Source: an uncultured Alphaproteobacteria bacterium (GTDB lineage Bacteria; Pseudomonadota; Alphaproteobacteria; Rs-D84). Taken from it: 64,000 nucleotides of DNA. The notes below the pieces were generated by a model. That model made no database searches. It saw nothing but the letters and a program-made list of their open reading frames with translations, and was not told the origin of the DNA. Shown here piece by piece: positions 28,272 through 37,725 of this stretch. The stretch covers positions 343,272 to 407,271 of the forward strand of contig CATOOF010000002.1 of assembly GCA_951801825.1 (NCBI GenBank). The letters are read 5' to 3'. The translations under genes were made by a program, and so were the position numbers. Positions within the stretch are counted from its first letter, which is position 1; each line of letters starts with the position of its first letter.

Positions 28272-28278
28272 CGGTCAA

Positions 28279-28428
28279 TTAGCAACCACCAGTCGCATTG
28301 CCGATAATCTTGGAAATAGAGATATCCTTGTGCAACAAGAAATCATATTCACAGTTGCCAGACTTGTAAGAACCAGTGCAAGCAGCCAATGTCATAACGG
28401 CGAACAGCGCCAACATTACTTTTTTCAT
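28279..28428 (-). CDS. Very small lipoprotein (49 aa)
   Basis: Translation begins MKKVMLALFAVMTLAAC, a signal peptide with lipobox LAAC, so the mature lipoprotein is only about 33 residues, with two further cysteines (GNCEYDF; final GGC). AAAGGAGAAGTG precedes the ATG and a strong terminator follows the stop. No family recognised. It probably anchors in the outer membrane. Its size and form resemble entericidin-type or VirB7-type peptides, but nothing more can be said. Confidence 0.75.
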   Translation of the reverse strand: MKKVMLALFAVMTLAACTGSYKSGNCEYDFLLHKDISISKIIGNATGGC

Positions 28429-28495
28429 TTCACTTCTCCTTTTTCTTCAAAAAGCAGGATTATTATAATAGGAAATGTGTCCGTTTTCAAGTTTT

Positions 28496-28849
28496 TTATA
28501 TAGCGCCGCGTGCCCATATATGACGCAAACCGGTTACAATTATAACATCAAAGCGAGCATTACCGCGGAAATGTGTACGCGCAATATAGCATTCGGCCGC
28601 GGAACGCAAACGCATAATCTGGGCCGGAGTTATCGCATCCCATGCCGCGGACAAATTTTTACGTGATTTTACCTCAACAAAAATTATTAGATTGCCACGA
28701 CGGGCTATTATATCTATTTCCGCCCGACCGGTATAGCGCCCGGTTTTATATCTTGATGCCAGTATGCGAAATCCATGCAGGCGCAAAAACCAACGTGCCC
28801 GCCATTCCGCCCACAGGCCCGTCTGATACGTACTGCGCTTAAAACGCAT
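28496..28849 (-). CDS. YraN/UPF0102-family putative nuclease
   Basis: 117 aa. GLWAEWRARWFLRLHGFRIL, then RAEIDIIARRGNLIIFVEVKSRK, the E-x(n)-D-x(n)-ExK core of the YraN family of predicted Holliday-junction-like or restriction-fold nucleases. I start at MRFKRS (28849), inside the end of the preceding gene; a start ten codons further up (28879) is also possible. Neither has a clear ribosome binding site, so coupling with the upstream gene is likely. Confidence 0.82.
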   Translation of the reverse strand: MRFKRSTYQTGLWAEWRARWFLRLHGFRILASRYKTGRYTGRAEIDIIARRGNLIIFVEVKSRKNLSAAWDAITPAQIMRLRSAAECYIARTHFRGNARFDVIIVTGLRHIWARGAI

Positions 28850-29612
28850 AAGGTTTTGCTTTGAAGTTTTCACGGGCATCGTTTACATTTTTTGCCTGGT
28901 CGGTTGCATTGCGCCCCTGGTCCACCAAATCCAGCGCACCATAATAAGCCGTCATCATCGGGTCATAGGCATTGGATGTTGTTATCCATTTATCAGTGCC
29001 AGAATTGGGCGCCCCATATTTATCAAGAACGTTCTGCCAAAAGGCCAGAATTTTTTTCTGGCGCTGATTTTCAAACTTTTCGGCCATGCCCTCTAACTCG
29101 TCCACATCGTTTTTATATACAACACGCCAGACCAGGTTATCGGTTGCATTACTGGTAAAATAAACCGTTATTGTTTCGCCCGTATTCGCGCGCACCAAAT
29201 GCAGTTCTGATGCATACATTAATCCGCGATGACGCGCCAGGCTGCGGATACAGCTTTCCAGTTCCGAGGGGACGAAAACATTCTGCTGGCGGCATTCATA
29301 GTCCAGATTATATTTCCAATCCGGATGTATGGTGTATATTATGCTGTTTTTGTCGCGCGGCGTATACAGGCCGCCCCCACGGAAGAACAGGGTTTGTACA
29401 TCTTCAAACGGCATCCCCAGCATAATTCCGGCAATATCAAACGTAGAAACATTTGCCGTGTCAGAACCCGCATTAATAGAAACCGGGGCGGCGGTAATAT
29501 CCGCCGGGCCGCTGTCTTCGATGGCATAATCCAAAAACACACTATCATCACAGTATGCCGGCATTATGTGCAGGGCACTGATAAACCATATGAAAAATAC
29601 CAATCGCTTCAT
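28839..29612 (-). CDS. Uncharacterised exported protein
   Basis: 257 aa with a signal peptide (MKRLVFFIWFISALHIMPAYC) cleaved near residue 21 and no further membrane segment. The central part (FDIAGIMLGMPFEDVQTLFF) resembles a motif common in periplasmic proteins of unknown function; two cysteines (YECRQQ ... LESCIRSL) could form a disulphide. It starts 4 bp after the VirB8-like gene, so it is in that operon. Confidence 0.65.
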   Translation of the reverse strand: MKRLVFFIWFISALHIMPAYCDDSVFLDYAIEDSGPADITAAPVSINAGSDTANVSTFDIAGIMLGMPFEDVQTLFFRGGGLYTPRDKNSIIYTIHPDWKYNLDYECRQQNVFVPSELESCIRSLARHRGLMYASELHLVRANTGETITVYFTSNATDNLVWRVVYKNDVDELEGMAEKFENQRQKKILAFWQNVLDKYGAPNSGTDKWITTSNAYDPMMTAYYGALDLVDQGRNATDQAKNVNDARENFKAKPYAF

Positions 29613-29616
29613 CGTT

Positions 29617-30264
29617 TTAATCCTGTTGTCTGCCTATTGCCGTTACACCAAATCTAAATATGGCCGCCGGATCGTACCCCTCTTCTAAAGAGCGCGTAAC
29701 ATCCAGATTTTTACGAAAATCCATCATATACTGGTCCGCCAGGCCCATATACAAAACATCACGGGTAATCACAGGCTCTTCCGCCATATCATTTGGACGA
29801 TACCAGGTTTTCATCTCGTACTCAACCGTCCAGAAATCGCTGTCTTTGGGCTTGTATATTTTATCAACCAGACGGACAGTTCTAAACGCCCCCTGCTGGG
29901 CCAGTTCCATAATACGGTTCCCCTCTAGTTCCTGCCACTGGCTGAAAACATCAGATGTAGATGTACGTGCCAACGGCGAGTCAGACTGCATCCGCGCCTC
30001 TACATTGGCGATATCTGGAATTACATAAAAATATTCCGAAATATATTTTTCAACCAAACGCTGGCGCAGATTATCCGGGCCCAAATCCGCAACCGTGGCG
30101 GGAACGCCAACCCGCTGGAACGACAGGTTATTAGGTTGGAAAAAATATGTTTCTATCTTTATATTACGGGCGGCATCATATATGGCACCCGCGCCCGCAA
30201 TCGCCCCCAGCATCAGCGCAACAATAAGCAAACCTATAAAAAACAGCACTATCTTTCTTATCAT
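29617..30264 (-). CDS. VirB8-like single-span membrane protein (second)
   Basis: 215 aa. One N-terminal membrane helix (IVLFFIGLLIVALMLGAIAG) is followed by a periplasmic domain. LRQRLVEKYISEYFYVIPDI, then FWTVEYEMKTWYRP, fits the NTF2-like fold of VirB8/TrbF assembly factors, though more weakly than the next gene. It overlaps that gene by 4 bp (ATGA). Confidence 0.55.
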   Translation of the reverse strand: MIRKIVLFFIGLLIVALMLGAIAGAGAIYDAARNIKIETYFFQPNNLSFQRVGVPATVADLGPDNLRQRLVEKYISEYFYVIPDIANVEARMQSDSPLARTSTSDVFSQWQELEGNRIMELAQQGAFRTVRLVDKIYKPKDSDFWTVEYEMKTWYRPNDMAEEPVITRDVLYMGLADQYMMDFRKNLDVTRSLEEGYDPAAIFRFGVTAIGRQQD

Positions 30265-30965
30265 TGTATTCTGTACGCGTTAAAATCCGATACGTAATAT
30301 CCCATTGTCATCGGATATTTGCCGATCTGGCGGGCGACGCGAACAAATGCAACAACATTAAACGTCGCATTAATATTGGACCAAACAGATGCCTGGACCC
30401 GCCATACGCCACCTTTTGTTATATCGCCGCCCCCCAGTCGGGTAATCTGGATGGAATCCGTGATAACATTCCATGTTTCACCCGCCATTGCCCGCATATG
30501 GTATGTCGGCATAACATCTTCTATAAATCTGTCATACAACCGGTCCTGGGCGGCACAAGATATGGCACAATGCCGTTCGCCATACGCCATGGTTTCTGCC
30601 CCGGTGCATTCTTGCGCCGCACACTGGCGCCACAATGCATTGTTTTCGTCACCAATATTCGATATATAAAACCAACTTTGAAAAAAATTGCCTACAACCG
30701 CCTGTTGAACGGTTTCACTGATTGAAACGGCCTTTGCTCGCGTAACACTGCGCCCTATAACCTGCCATGTGCCGGTAATGCCATCCACAGATATCAGAAA
30801 CGGATCCAGGCGCATTGACCGAACGCCCCACAATAACAGGCCGCATACACATATGATTACAAAAAAAGCCCCCAGGATTCCAATGCCCAAAAAGCGGGAA
30901 ACGGCGATGCGTCTTCCCGCTGGAAATGCAGGTGTATTAAAATTTCCTGGATAATCCAATGCCAC
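30261..30965 (-). CDS. VirB8-like inner-membrane protein
   Basis: 234 aa: a short cytosolic N-terminus, one membrane helix (FLGIGILGAFFVIICVCGLLLW) and a periplasmic NTF2-like domain (VQQAVVGNFFQSWFYISNIG, VWRVQASVWSNINATFNVVAFVRVAR). Four cysteines in the middle (CAAQECTG, RHCAISCAAQ) are unusual. VirB8 nucleates type IV secretion channels; no VirB4, B9, B10 or B11 gene is in the window, so the complex partners are elsewhere or lost. Confidence 0.6.
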   Translation of the reverse strand: MALDYPGNFNTPAFPAGRRIAVSRFLGIGILGAFFVIICVCGLLLWGVRSMRLDPFLISVDGITGTWQVIGRSVTRAKAVSISETVQQAVVGNFFQSWFYISNIGDENNALWRQCAAQECTGAETMAYGERHCAISCAAQDRLYDRFIEDVMPTYHMRAMAGETWNVITDSIQITRLGGGDITKGGVWRVQASVWSNINATFNVVAFVRVARQIGKYPMTMGYYVSDFNAYRIQ

Positions 30966-30992
30966 TCCCCCCCCCGTTATATGACCGGGTTG

Positions 30993-31139
30993 TTATGCCT
31001 GGTATACCATGATGCAGGCACACGGACTAAGCTTTAGTTCGTTATTGTCATAACCAACGCCCACGGGTTCACGGTCATACACCTGGCCACAGCCGGCCAG
31101 TGCAACAGCTATAAACAAGCCTAAAATTATTTTCTTCAT
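30993..31139 (-). CDS. Small lipoprotein (48 aa), VirB7-like position
   Basis: MKKIILGLFIAVALAGC is a signal peptide with lipobox LAGC; the mature part is about 32 residues with CAC near the end. I start at 31139 after GGGGGAAAAG; the frame extends 20 codons further. It lies directly upstream of the VirB8-like pair, the place where virB7 lipoprotein genes are found, but sequence alone does not prove that identity. Confidence 0.65.
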   Translation of the reverse strand: MKKIILGLFIAVALAGCGQVYDREPVGVGYDNNELKLSPCACIMVYQA

Positions 31140-31240
31140 GTCTTTTCCCCCTTTCCTATGCGGGTTTGCCTTCAAAAGAATTATAAGAAAATTAGGCATC
31201 CTGCGTCAAGGCCAAAAGAATAATATATATGATATATAGT

Positions 31241-31268
31241 TTGACAAAACACATACAAATAGTACTAT
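31241..31268 (+). promoter_or_regulatory. Probable promoter of the alpha/beta hydrolase gene
   Basis: Perfect TTGACA, 16 bases, TACTAT; a TATATC with longer spacing overlaps. It lies 27 bases before the ATG, with AAGAG between. Confidence 0.55.
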
Positions 31269-31294
31269 ATCGTTTGAATTAAAAGAGTAACCCA

Positions 31295-32218
31295 ATGGCG
31301 GAAGAGCAAAATTATAACATATCAAAAGCTTTTTTTACAAACTTTCATCAATTAACAGATGAAAACAATCGTCCACTCACAAATATTTATTGGTCGCACG
31401 GACCGTGCGACCACAGCCAAAAATTTGGCTGTGTCTATTTAATTCACGGATACGGTGGCAGTCCGGTTGAACCATGTCTGAAACTGCCGATGCAATACGC
31501 CCTGCAAAACGGGTTTGATGTCGTCGCATTAGAGGGTGTTGATTTGTCTGCAACCGCGGGCCCGGTCAAAGAGCTGAACACTATGACACTGGACCGTCAA
31601 AAAAGAGCACTGGACATGGGGTTGCGTTTTTGCAGAAACATGAATTCAATTAACAAAGACTATAACATTGGATGGGTACATTCCATATCATGCCGGGCAC
31701 TGTCTGATTTGATGATTGATTCGCTTGATGTGCGCTACTTTTTTGATGAGCTGGTCCTTAACAATCCTTATTTTCTGGCACCGCCAAAGGTACTTTCACT
31801 GCGGGAAAAGCTTTACCGGCGCGATCCGTCCGGTTCTGCATGGGAGGCACTGACACACAAGGTTACAACACAGATGCGGGAAATCGAACATCACAAGTTC
31901 AATATTCCAACATGCCTGCATAATCTGACCATTCCACTGCCCCCAATATGGAACACCAAGCCGAATTTTGAAGAGCTGGCGCGAATTGTTTCTTTTTTTG
32001 TTAAGCATCTGCGCCTTAACTTTGTACTGGGCACCAACGACAATATGGCCGATTATAATCAAAACATGCGTATTTTCCAAGGATTGGCGGTACCAAACAA
32101 GCAGGTTATATCAATCCAGGGCGCTAATCATTCGTTTGAAAATGTCCAAAGCCAGTATATGGAGTTTGCACGTATTATATTTGAGGCCGCAAAAAAAAGA
32201 TGTGTGAAAGTTAAATAA
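31295..32218 (+). CDS. Alpha/beta-hydrolase-fold protein
   Basis: 307 aa. YLIHGYGGSPVEP is the oxyanion-hole HG motif; VHSIS is the likely nucleophile elbow (Ser about residue 131, in a Sm-x-Ser-x-Sm form instead of GxSxG); GTNDNMADY supplies the acid and GANHSFEN the histidine. No signal peptide, so it is probably cytosolic. Substrate unknown. Monocistronic, with its own promoter and terminator. Confidence 0.75.
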   Translation: MAEEQNYNISKAFFTNFHQLTDENNRPLTNIYWSHGPCDHSQKFGCVYLIHGYGGSPVEPCLKLPMQYALQNGFDVVALEGVDLSATAGPVKELNTMTLDRQKRALDMGLRFCRNMNSINKDYNIGWVHSISCRALSDLMIDSLDVRYFFDELVLNNPYFLAPPKVLSLREKLYRRDPSGSAWEALTHKVTTQMREIEHHKFNIPTCLHNLTIPLPPIWNTKPNFEELARIVSFFVKHLRLNFVLGTNDNMADYNQNMRIFQGLAVPNKQVISIQGANHSFENVQSQYMEFARIIFEAAKKRCVKVK

Positions 32219-32221
32219 TAC

Positions 32222-32250
32222 AAAAACACGGGGCGTATGCCCCGTGTTTT
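32222..32250. terminator. Bidirectional terminator between the hydrolase and bamA
   Basis: AAAAACACGGGGC-gtat-GCCCCGTGTTTT hairpin between convergent genes. Confidence 0.85.
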
Positions 32251-32261
32251 ATTTGCCGTGA

Positions 32262-34550
32262 TTAGAACTGGGTTTCAAACGACAACAGGAAACGCTGTTC
32301 TCGGTCGTACTTGTTCATTTTCAGCGGCCAGCCCCAGCTGAAATTCATCGGGCCCATTGGCGTATTCCAATAAATACCGACACCCGCCGACGTACGCAAA
32401 TCATCGTCTATATGGTTTGCATATTCCGGGGAATGCATATTCTGGGGATAATAATCCTCTGCCTTAGGCGGCTTGCCCAGAATACCATAATCCATAAACA
32501 CAAATCCCTTTATCTGGTATTCATCGGGAATAAATATGGGAAAGTTCAACTGGGTCGAACCGTTAAGTTTCCACATCCCCCCCAGCGAGTATGTGGAATA
32601 CGCCCAGTTTCGCGACCCCACACCCGCAACGTCAAACCCGCGCAAGGTTTCGCCACCCAGGAAATAGCGGTAAACACGCGATACATAATCACCATCTAGT
32701 GGCTGAATCAGGCCAAAATCCAGACTGGAGCGCAACTGCCAGCGGTCTGAAAAGAACTTTACCATTGCGGTAATGTCGCCACTGTATCTCATGAATGTTT
32801 CGGTACCGCCGAACCCGGTGTATGCAATCCCTATGTTTCCAACAACGCCGGTATGTGTGTTCTGTTGGAAATTAGTATCCAGATTGTGATAACGGAAATT
32901 TGTCCCCAAAGTGTACAGGTTGGCATCGTGCCATCCGGACAACTGAATATCATAGTTCTGGTCGAATGACGCAGACAGGCGCAAGGTCTGAAACCAATGA
33001 TCGGTCAGTTTCCATCCCATGCGTCCAGTTACCGCAAAAGAGTCACGGTCATAGCCCAAGCTGCCCAGGGATGAATAATTATACATCGTATACGATACAT
33101 CAAAACCTGCAGACAAGGCACGGCCAAACAGATATGGCTCGGTAAAGCTGAACAATGCCTGCTTTTGATATTCCGCCAGGGAACCGCGCAGCTGAACAAC
33201 CTGGCCGCGGCCCATGAAATTGCTTTCCGTAATGCCGGCATCAACCATAAAGCCGTTTATGTTCGACCAGCCAAAACCACCAGATAGTTCGCCGGTGGGC
33301 TGTTCTTCGACTTTTACATCCAGGTTCATCATGTTTGCATCCGCAATGCGGCTTGGGACCATCTGAACCTCTTTGAAATATCTGGTACGCATCAGATTCT
33401 GGCGACCGGTCTCGATATCCTGCAGGGAAAATGGATCGCCGGCACGCATCGGCAACGACTGCTCTATAACGCTGTCAAATGTGCGGACATTGCCCAGAAT
33501 ATTTATAGAATTTAAATATATGCGGTTGGTCTTTTGAATCTTAAACACCATATCAATTGTACGGGTGTCGTCGTGTTTGACGGGTTCCGGCTCTACCGTG
33601 ATAAAGGCATATCCGTAATCTGCAATAACACCACGCAGGGATGCGATTGATTCTTCAACCTTGTCTATGTTATAAACCTGGCGGCGTGATATTTTTAAAG
33701 CCCGGCGCAATGCATCATCCGGAACATCCGGGAACGGGTTATCAATCTTTACATCGCCGATTTTATATTGCGGCCCCTCGTCCACGACAAATGTCACAGA
33801 ATAATATTCGCGGTCAGGTGTGAACACGCCGTTCGCACTTTTTACCTGGAAATCAACATATCCGTTACGCAGATAAAACTGGCGCAGCATCTGCTGGTCG
33901 TACATGATGCGGTCTTCATCGAAAACATCAAACTGGGTCATCAGACGCCACCAAGCATGTTCGCGTGACAGAATTTCCCCGCGCAAATCTTTTGAACGGA
34001 ACTTTTTGTTCCCCTCAAACTTTATGTCGCGGATATATGTTGGGTGCCCCTCTGTAATTTCGTATACGATATTTACACGATTATCGTCCAATGCAATTTT
34101 TTTAGGATTGATTTTCGTGCCAAAATAACCCTTGCGCTGATACAGGGTCAACATGCGCTGAACATCGCCACCGATTACAGATTCGTCATACGATACGCGC
34201 TCTTTTGTACGAACTTCTTTTTTTAGGTCATCGGCCGAAATTTCATCATTACCCTCAACCGTTACCTGGTTTACAATCGGCGATTCGGAAATGTCAATTT
34301 TCAGAACGTCGCCGGACATGCGCACGTTTATCTTAGAAAAATAGCCGCTTTCCTGTAATTTTTTAGCGATTTGGTTTGCGCGCTCGGCCGTGACATTGTC
34401 ACCAACCTTGACATCGGCCAGAATGCGAACAGATTCGGCATCCATACGCTGGTTTCCGTTAACATCAATGCGACGCACCGTTTCCGCCGCCGCCGGTAAC
34501 ACCGCAACGGAGGCAATGGTTGCAAATAATAATTTTTTTGTGTTATTCAT
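32262..34550 (-). CDS. bamA: Outer-membrane protein assembly factor BamA
   Basis: Omp85 protein that folds barrels into the outer membrane. 762 aa: a signal peptide (LLFATIASVAVLPAAAE), five POTRA domains (about 24-350, opening VRRIDVNGNQRMDAESVRI), and a 16-strand barrel from about 420 with the conserved loop-6 VRGF-type motif as LRGFDVAGVG and a C-terminal FSWGWPLK ... FLLSFETQF ending in Phe. It starts 1 bp after the rseP stop without its own strong ribosome binding site, so it is translationally coupled. Confidence 0.96.
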   Translation of the reverse strand: MNNTKKLLFATIASVAVLPAAAETVRRIDVNGNQRMDAESVRILADVKVGDNVTAERANQIAKKLQESGYFSKINVRMSGDVLKIDISESPIVNQVTVEGNDEISADDLKKEVRTKERVSYDESVIGGDVQRMLTLYQRKGYFGTKINPKKIALDDNRVNIVYEITEGHPTYIRDIKFEGNKKFRSKDLRGEILSREHAWWRLMTQFDVFDEDRIMYDQQMLRQFYLRNGYVDFQVKSANGVFTPDREYYSVTFVVDEGPQYKIGDVKIDNPFPDVPDDALRRALKISRRQVYNIDKVEESIASLRGVIADYGYAFITVEPEPVKHDDTRTIDMVFKIQKTNRIYLNSINILGNVRTFDSVIEQSLPMRAGDPFSLQDIETGRQNLMRTRYFKEVQMVPSRIADANMMNLDVKVEEQPTGELSGGFGWSNINGFMVDAGITESNFMGRGQVVQLRGSLAEYQKQALFSFTEPYLFGRALSAGFDVSYTMYNYSSLGSLGYDRDSFAVTGRMGWKLTDHWFQTLRLSASFDQNYDIQLSGWHDANLYTLGTNFRYHNLDTNFQQNTHTGVVGNIGIAYTGFGGTETFMRYSGDITAMVKFFSDRWQLRSSLDFGLIQPLDGDYVSRVYRYFLGGETLRGFDVAGVGSRNWAYSTYSLGGMWKLNGSTQLNFPIFIPDEYQIKGFVFMDYGILGKPPKAEDYYPQNMHSPEYANHIDDDLRTSAGVGIYWNTPMGPMNFSWGWPLKMNKYDREQRFLLSFETQF

Positions 34551-34551
34551 A

Positions 34552-35610
34552 TCAGTTCAATCCAAATACCCGTGCCAGGTCGTTCCACATGGTAAGTATA
34601 AACAGGCCAAATATCAACACCCATCCTGCGATAATTGCATATTCCATACCGCGCCCAACCAATTTGCGACGTGTAATGGCCTCTATTATCAATATCAGCA
34701 AATATCCACCATCGAGTACCGGTAACGGCAACAGGTTTATAACACCCAGGTTTACCGACAACAGCGCAATAATGGACAGCAGTGCAAAAAATCCCATTGC
34801 CATTGCCTGGCCGGAAACCTCTGCGATTGTGATAAACGACCCCAGCTGTTTTGAAGAGCGTTCGCCCGTTACAATCTGTTTAAGAACAACCAACAGTGTC
34901 TTGGACTGGTGATAGGTTTCGCGTGCACCGGAATAAATCGCACCGAAAAAGCCTTTTTTCCGGAACTCGGTCTTGCTGCCGTCGGCAATAAGCCCCCAGC
35001 GCTCGGCCGGCCCCAGCTTTACCTGGACCAGTTTGTCGCCACGTACCAGCAAAACATTTGCATCGCGGTTTGATGCAATTTCCTTTGCGATAATCAGTTC
35101 GCCCCAGTTTGTGATTTTTTCTTCATCAATACGAATAACAACATCACCGGGCTTTACACCTGCATTAAACGCGACAGATTCCTGAATTACCTGGCCTATA
35201 ACCGGCAACTGAACATTTTTCGGCTGGAACATAAACAACGCCGAATATATAACCCATGCAAGAATAAAGTTCATGGTAACACCGGCGGCAATAATTATAA
35301 ACTGTTTCCATGCGGGGGCCGACAAATAGTGCCCCTTTTTCTTGGCCGCGGGCAGTTCTTCATACTTTTTGCGGTTAAACATGTCCTCTTGGCCGTATAT
35401 AGATACATACCCCCCCAGCGGCAGGCACGCCAGTTTCCATGTCGTACCGCGGCGGTCATGCCACTTTAAAACAGCCGGCCCAAATCCGATAGAAAATGTA
35501 TCCACGCGAACACCCGCCCAGCGTGCGGCCAAAAAGTGCCCCAGTTCGTGAACAAACACAACCACGCCCAATACTATCAGCAATGCGACAATGGTTAATA
35601 AAGTATGCAT
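34552..35610 (-). CDS. rseP: RIP metalloprotease RseP (site-2 protease)
   Basis: Inner-membrane protease that cuts anti-sigma factors and signal peptides within the membrane. 352 aa with zinc site FVHELGHFLAARW (HExxH) near the N-terminus, one PDZ domain (about 125-210, AGVKPGDVVIRIDEEKI) and the C-terminal LPVLDGGYLL (NxxPxPxLDGG-type). It is shorter than the E. coli enzyme, which has two PDZ domains. AAGGGTAAG precedes the ATG. Confidence 0.94.
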   Translation of the reverse strand: MHTLLTIVALLIVLGVVVFVHELGHFLAARWAGVRVDTFSIGFGPAVLKWHDRRGTTWKLACLPLGGYVSIYGQEDMFNRKKYEELPAAKKKGHYLSAPAWKQFIIIAAGVTMNFILAWVIYSALFMFQPKNVQLPVIGQVIQESVAFNAGVKPGDVVIRIDEEKITNWGELIIAKEIASNRDANVLLVRGDKLVQVKLGPAERWGLIADGSKTEFRKKGFFGAIYSGARETYHQSKTLLVVLKQIVTGERSSKQLGSFITIAEVSGQAMAMGFFALLSIIALLSVNLGVINLLPLPVLDGGYLLILIIEAITRRKLVGRGMEYAIIAGWVLIFGLFILTMWNDLARVFGLN

Positions 35611-35644
35611 ATCTTACCCTTCCCTTTCTTTACAAGTATCAAAT

Positions 35645-36292
35645 CTACATCATAACCAGCCAAATTATAGGCAAAACGTAAATCCAGCCATCAAAACGGT
35701 CCAGCAGACCGCCATGCCCCGGCAACGTATTGCCGAAATCTTTGATGCCCATGCGACGCTTTATCCAGCTGGCCGTCAGATCGCCATATTGCGACAGTAA
35801 TGCAACACTGATACCAATCCACATCAGCTGGGGCATGAATGTATCCGTACCCAACAGGCCGTACATAATCGCAACACTGGTTCCGCATACTATGCCTGCA
35901 ATCTGGCCCGCCCAGGTTTTATTCGCGGACAGGCGCTCCCACATCTTGTCCCCACCCAACAGACGGCCAAAAAACCATGCACCGATGTCGGCCGCAGATA
36001 TAATCAGCAGCAACAACAAAATAATCCACGGACGCGCACCGACAGAATTTATCGCCGCCAGCATCACAAACAACCATGCAAAAAACACACCACATGCAAT
36101 CCAGTTATGATTTTGAGAAAGCTGGGCCCGATTACGCGACATCATTGCAATCATTTCCACAATCATCGCCAGCACCAGCAATATCCCCAGATAGCGGACC
36201 GCCGCAAATCCGAAATATTCCGCCACCGCCGCCAGCACCGCAATCAATGCCAGGCCGCCGCCAACAATTATTCTCTGCATCGTGTTTGACAT
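35645..36292 (-). CDS. cdsA: Phosphatidate cytidylyltransferase
   Basis: Makes CDP-diacylglycerol for phospholipid synthesis. 215-aa polytopic protein, short compared with E. coli CdsA (285 aa) but with the signature GDLTASWIKRRMGIKDFGN followed by LPGHGGLLDRFD at the C-terminal end. It starts 1 bp after uppS, with AAAGGTGAAAT overlapping the end of uppS. The expected place in the frr-uppS-cdsA-rseP-bamA order supports the call; dxr is missing between cdsA and rseP. Confidence 0.92.
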   Translation of the reverse strand: MSNTMQRIIVGGGLALIAVLAAVAEYFGFAAVRYLGILLVLAMIVEMIAMMSRNRAQLSQNHNWIACGVFFAWLFVMLAAINSVGARPWIILLLLLIISAADIGAWFFGRLLGGDKMWERLSANKTWAGQIAGIVCGTSVAIMYGLLGTDTFMPQLMWIGISVALLSQYGDLTASWIKRRMGIKDFGNTLPGHGGLLDRFDGWIYVLPIIWLVMM

Positions 36293-36293
36293 A

Positions 36294-37061
36294 TTATTTC
36301 ACCTTTTTTCTGCCGGCATAATCCGCCTTTTTCCCACCGCCAAAGCGACGATCGCGTCGTGCATATTCATCCAGAGTATACTGCCATAAATTTTCATCAC
36401 CAACCAAATCCGGCCAATGCTGGGGCATGAACAACAGTTCTGCATATGCCAATTTCCACAGCAGGAAATTAGATATTCTGAATTCATTGCTGGTGCGCAC
36501 CATCAAATCAATCGGCAACAGGTCGCCCGTATCCAGATATGTTTCGAATGTTTCACAATCCACCCGATTGCCGTCAGCAATCGCGGCATTGACAGCATCG
36601 ATAATTTCCGCCTGGCCACCGTAATTCAGCGCAAACACAACCGTACCACCGGTGTTTTCGGCCGACGTCTCTTCTAGCTGGTTGCATAAATCAGCCAGCT
36701 TTTTAGGCAGTCTGTCGCGACTGCCGACAATGCGATAACGCAAATTTTTCTTTAACGCATGCGCCATGTTCTTTTTCAGTTCCGCATAAAAAAGCTCCAT
36801 CAGGAAATTAACCTCTTCATCGGAACGGTTCCAGTTTTCCGTGGAAAAGATAAAGAACGTAACAGTTGATACACCACGCGCCATATACCAATCAACCAGG
36901 GTTTCAAAATTAGAAATCCCGGCCCGATGCCCCATCAACGGCGGCAGACCACGATTCTCGGCCCAGCGGCGGTTTCCGTCACATATAAAAGCGATATGCG
37001 CCGGCACGCGCACAGGCGCATCGGTCGTTTGCGATTGTTTCTTTTTAAATAGCTTAAACAT
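36294..37061 (-). CDS. uppS: Isoprenyl (undecaprenyl) diphosphate synthase
   Basis: cis-prenyltransferase producing the C55 lipid carrier for peptidoglycan and surface glycans. 255 aa from MFKLFKKK (37061); an ATG five codons upstream is possible. HIAFICDGNRRWAENRGLPP is the active-site DGN motif (Cys replaces the usual Met before it), GHRAGISNFETLVDW follows, and DLMVRTSNEFRISNFLLWKLAYAELLF is the C-terminal signature, cited here over its two halves. The basic C-terminus is RRDRRFGGGKK. Confidence 0.94.
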   Translation of the reverse strand: MFKLFKKKQSQTTDAPVRVPAHIAFICDGNRRWAENRGLPPLMGHRAGISNFETLVDWYMARGVSTVTFFIFSTENWNRSDEEVNFLMELFYAELKKNMAHALKKNLRYRIVGSRDRLPKKLADLCNQLEETSAENTGGTVVFALNYGGQAEIIDAVNAAIADGNRVDCETFETYLDTGDLLPIDLMVRTSNEFRISNFLLWKLAYAELLFMPQHWPDLVGDENLWQYTLDEYARRDRRFGGGKKADYAGRKKVK

Positions 37062-37084
37062 CACGTTTCCCGGCATTAAATATG

Positions 37085-37645
37085 TTATACGGACAAAATA
37101 TCTGCTTCTTTCTGCTTGGCCAGGGTGTCAACCTCGGTACCGCGACGCTCAAACACTTTCTGCAGATCGTCTTCAAACTTACGCTGGTCGTCTTCTGAAA
37201 TTTCCTTGTCCGTGACGGCACGCTTTATTTTACCCATTGCATCCTGGCGGATGTTGCGCATGGAAATCTTGGCCTCTTCGGCGTATTTTCCGGAAACCTT
37301 GACCAGTTCCTTGCGGCGCTCTTCGGTCAGCGGCGGCAGATTAAGACGTATAACACCACCCGCCGTCATCGGGTTCAGCCCCAAACCGGAATCACGTATT
37401 GCCTTTTCAACAGCAGGTGCGTTTGTCGCATCCCACACAGTCACAGACAATGTCTGGGTGTCGGGTGCAGAAACAGTCGCGACCTGGTTCAGGGGCATTT
37501 CTGAACCGTATACAGGTACGCGGACACCGTCAAGCAAATGCACAGACGCACGTCCCGTGCGCAATCCTGCAAACTCATTCTTTAAAACTTCGATTGTTTG
37601 TGCTGTTTTCTGTTCAACTTCGGCCTTTAGGGCGGTATAATCCAT
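37085..37645 (-). CDS. frr: Ribosome recycling factor
   Basis: Splits post-termination ribosomes together with EF-G. 186 aa, the usual length: NEFAGLRTGRASVHLLDGV, YGSEMPLNQVATVS, IRLNLPPLTEERRKELVK and VRNIRQDAMGKIK-like core (here SMRNIRQDAMGKIKRA). I start at 37645 (MDYTALKAE) because AAGGAG precedes it; the frame extends 11 codons further. First visible gene of the envelope operon. No pyrH or tsf is seen upstream. Confidence 0.96.
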   Translation of the reverse strand: MDYTALKAEVEQKTAQTIEVLKNEFAGLRTGRASVHLLDGVRVPVYGSEMPLNQVATVSAPDTQTLSVTVWDATNAPAVEKAIRDSGLGLNPMTAGGVIRLNLPPLTEERRKELVKVSGKYAEEAKISMRNIRQDAMGKIKRAVTDKEISEDDQRKFEDDLQKVFERRGTEVDTLAKQKEADILSV

Positions 37646-37725
37646 GTAAAATCTCCTTATGTTTAAAAATCGTAGCAAATTGATTTGACATTTGGCAAGA
37701 AGAAATATAGAATAAGCGTTCGCAT

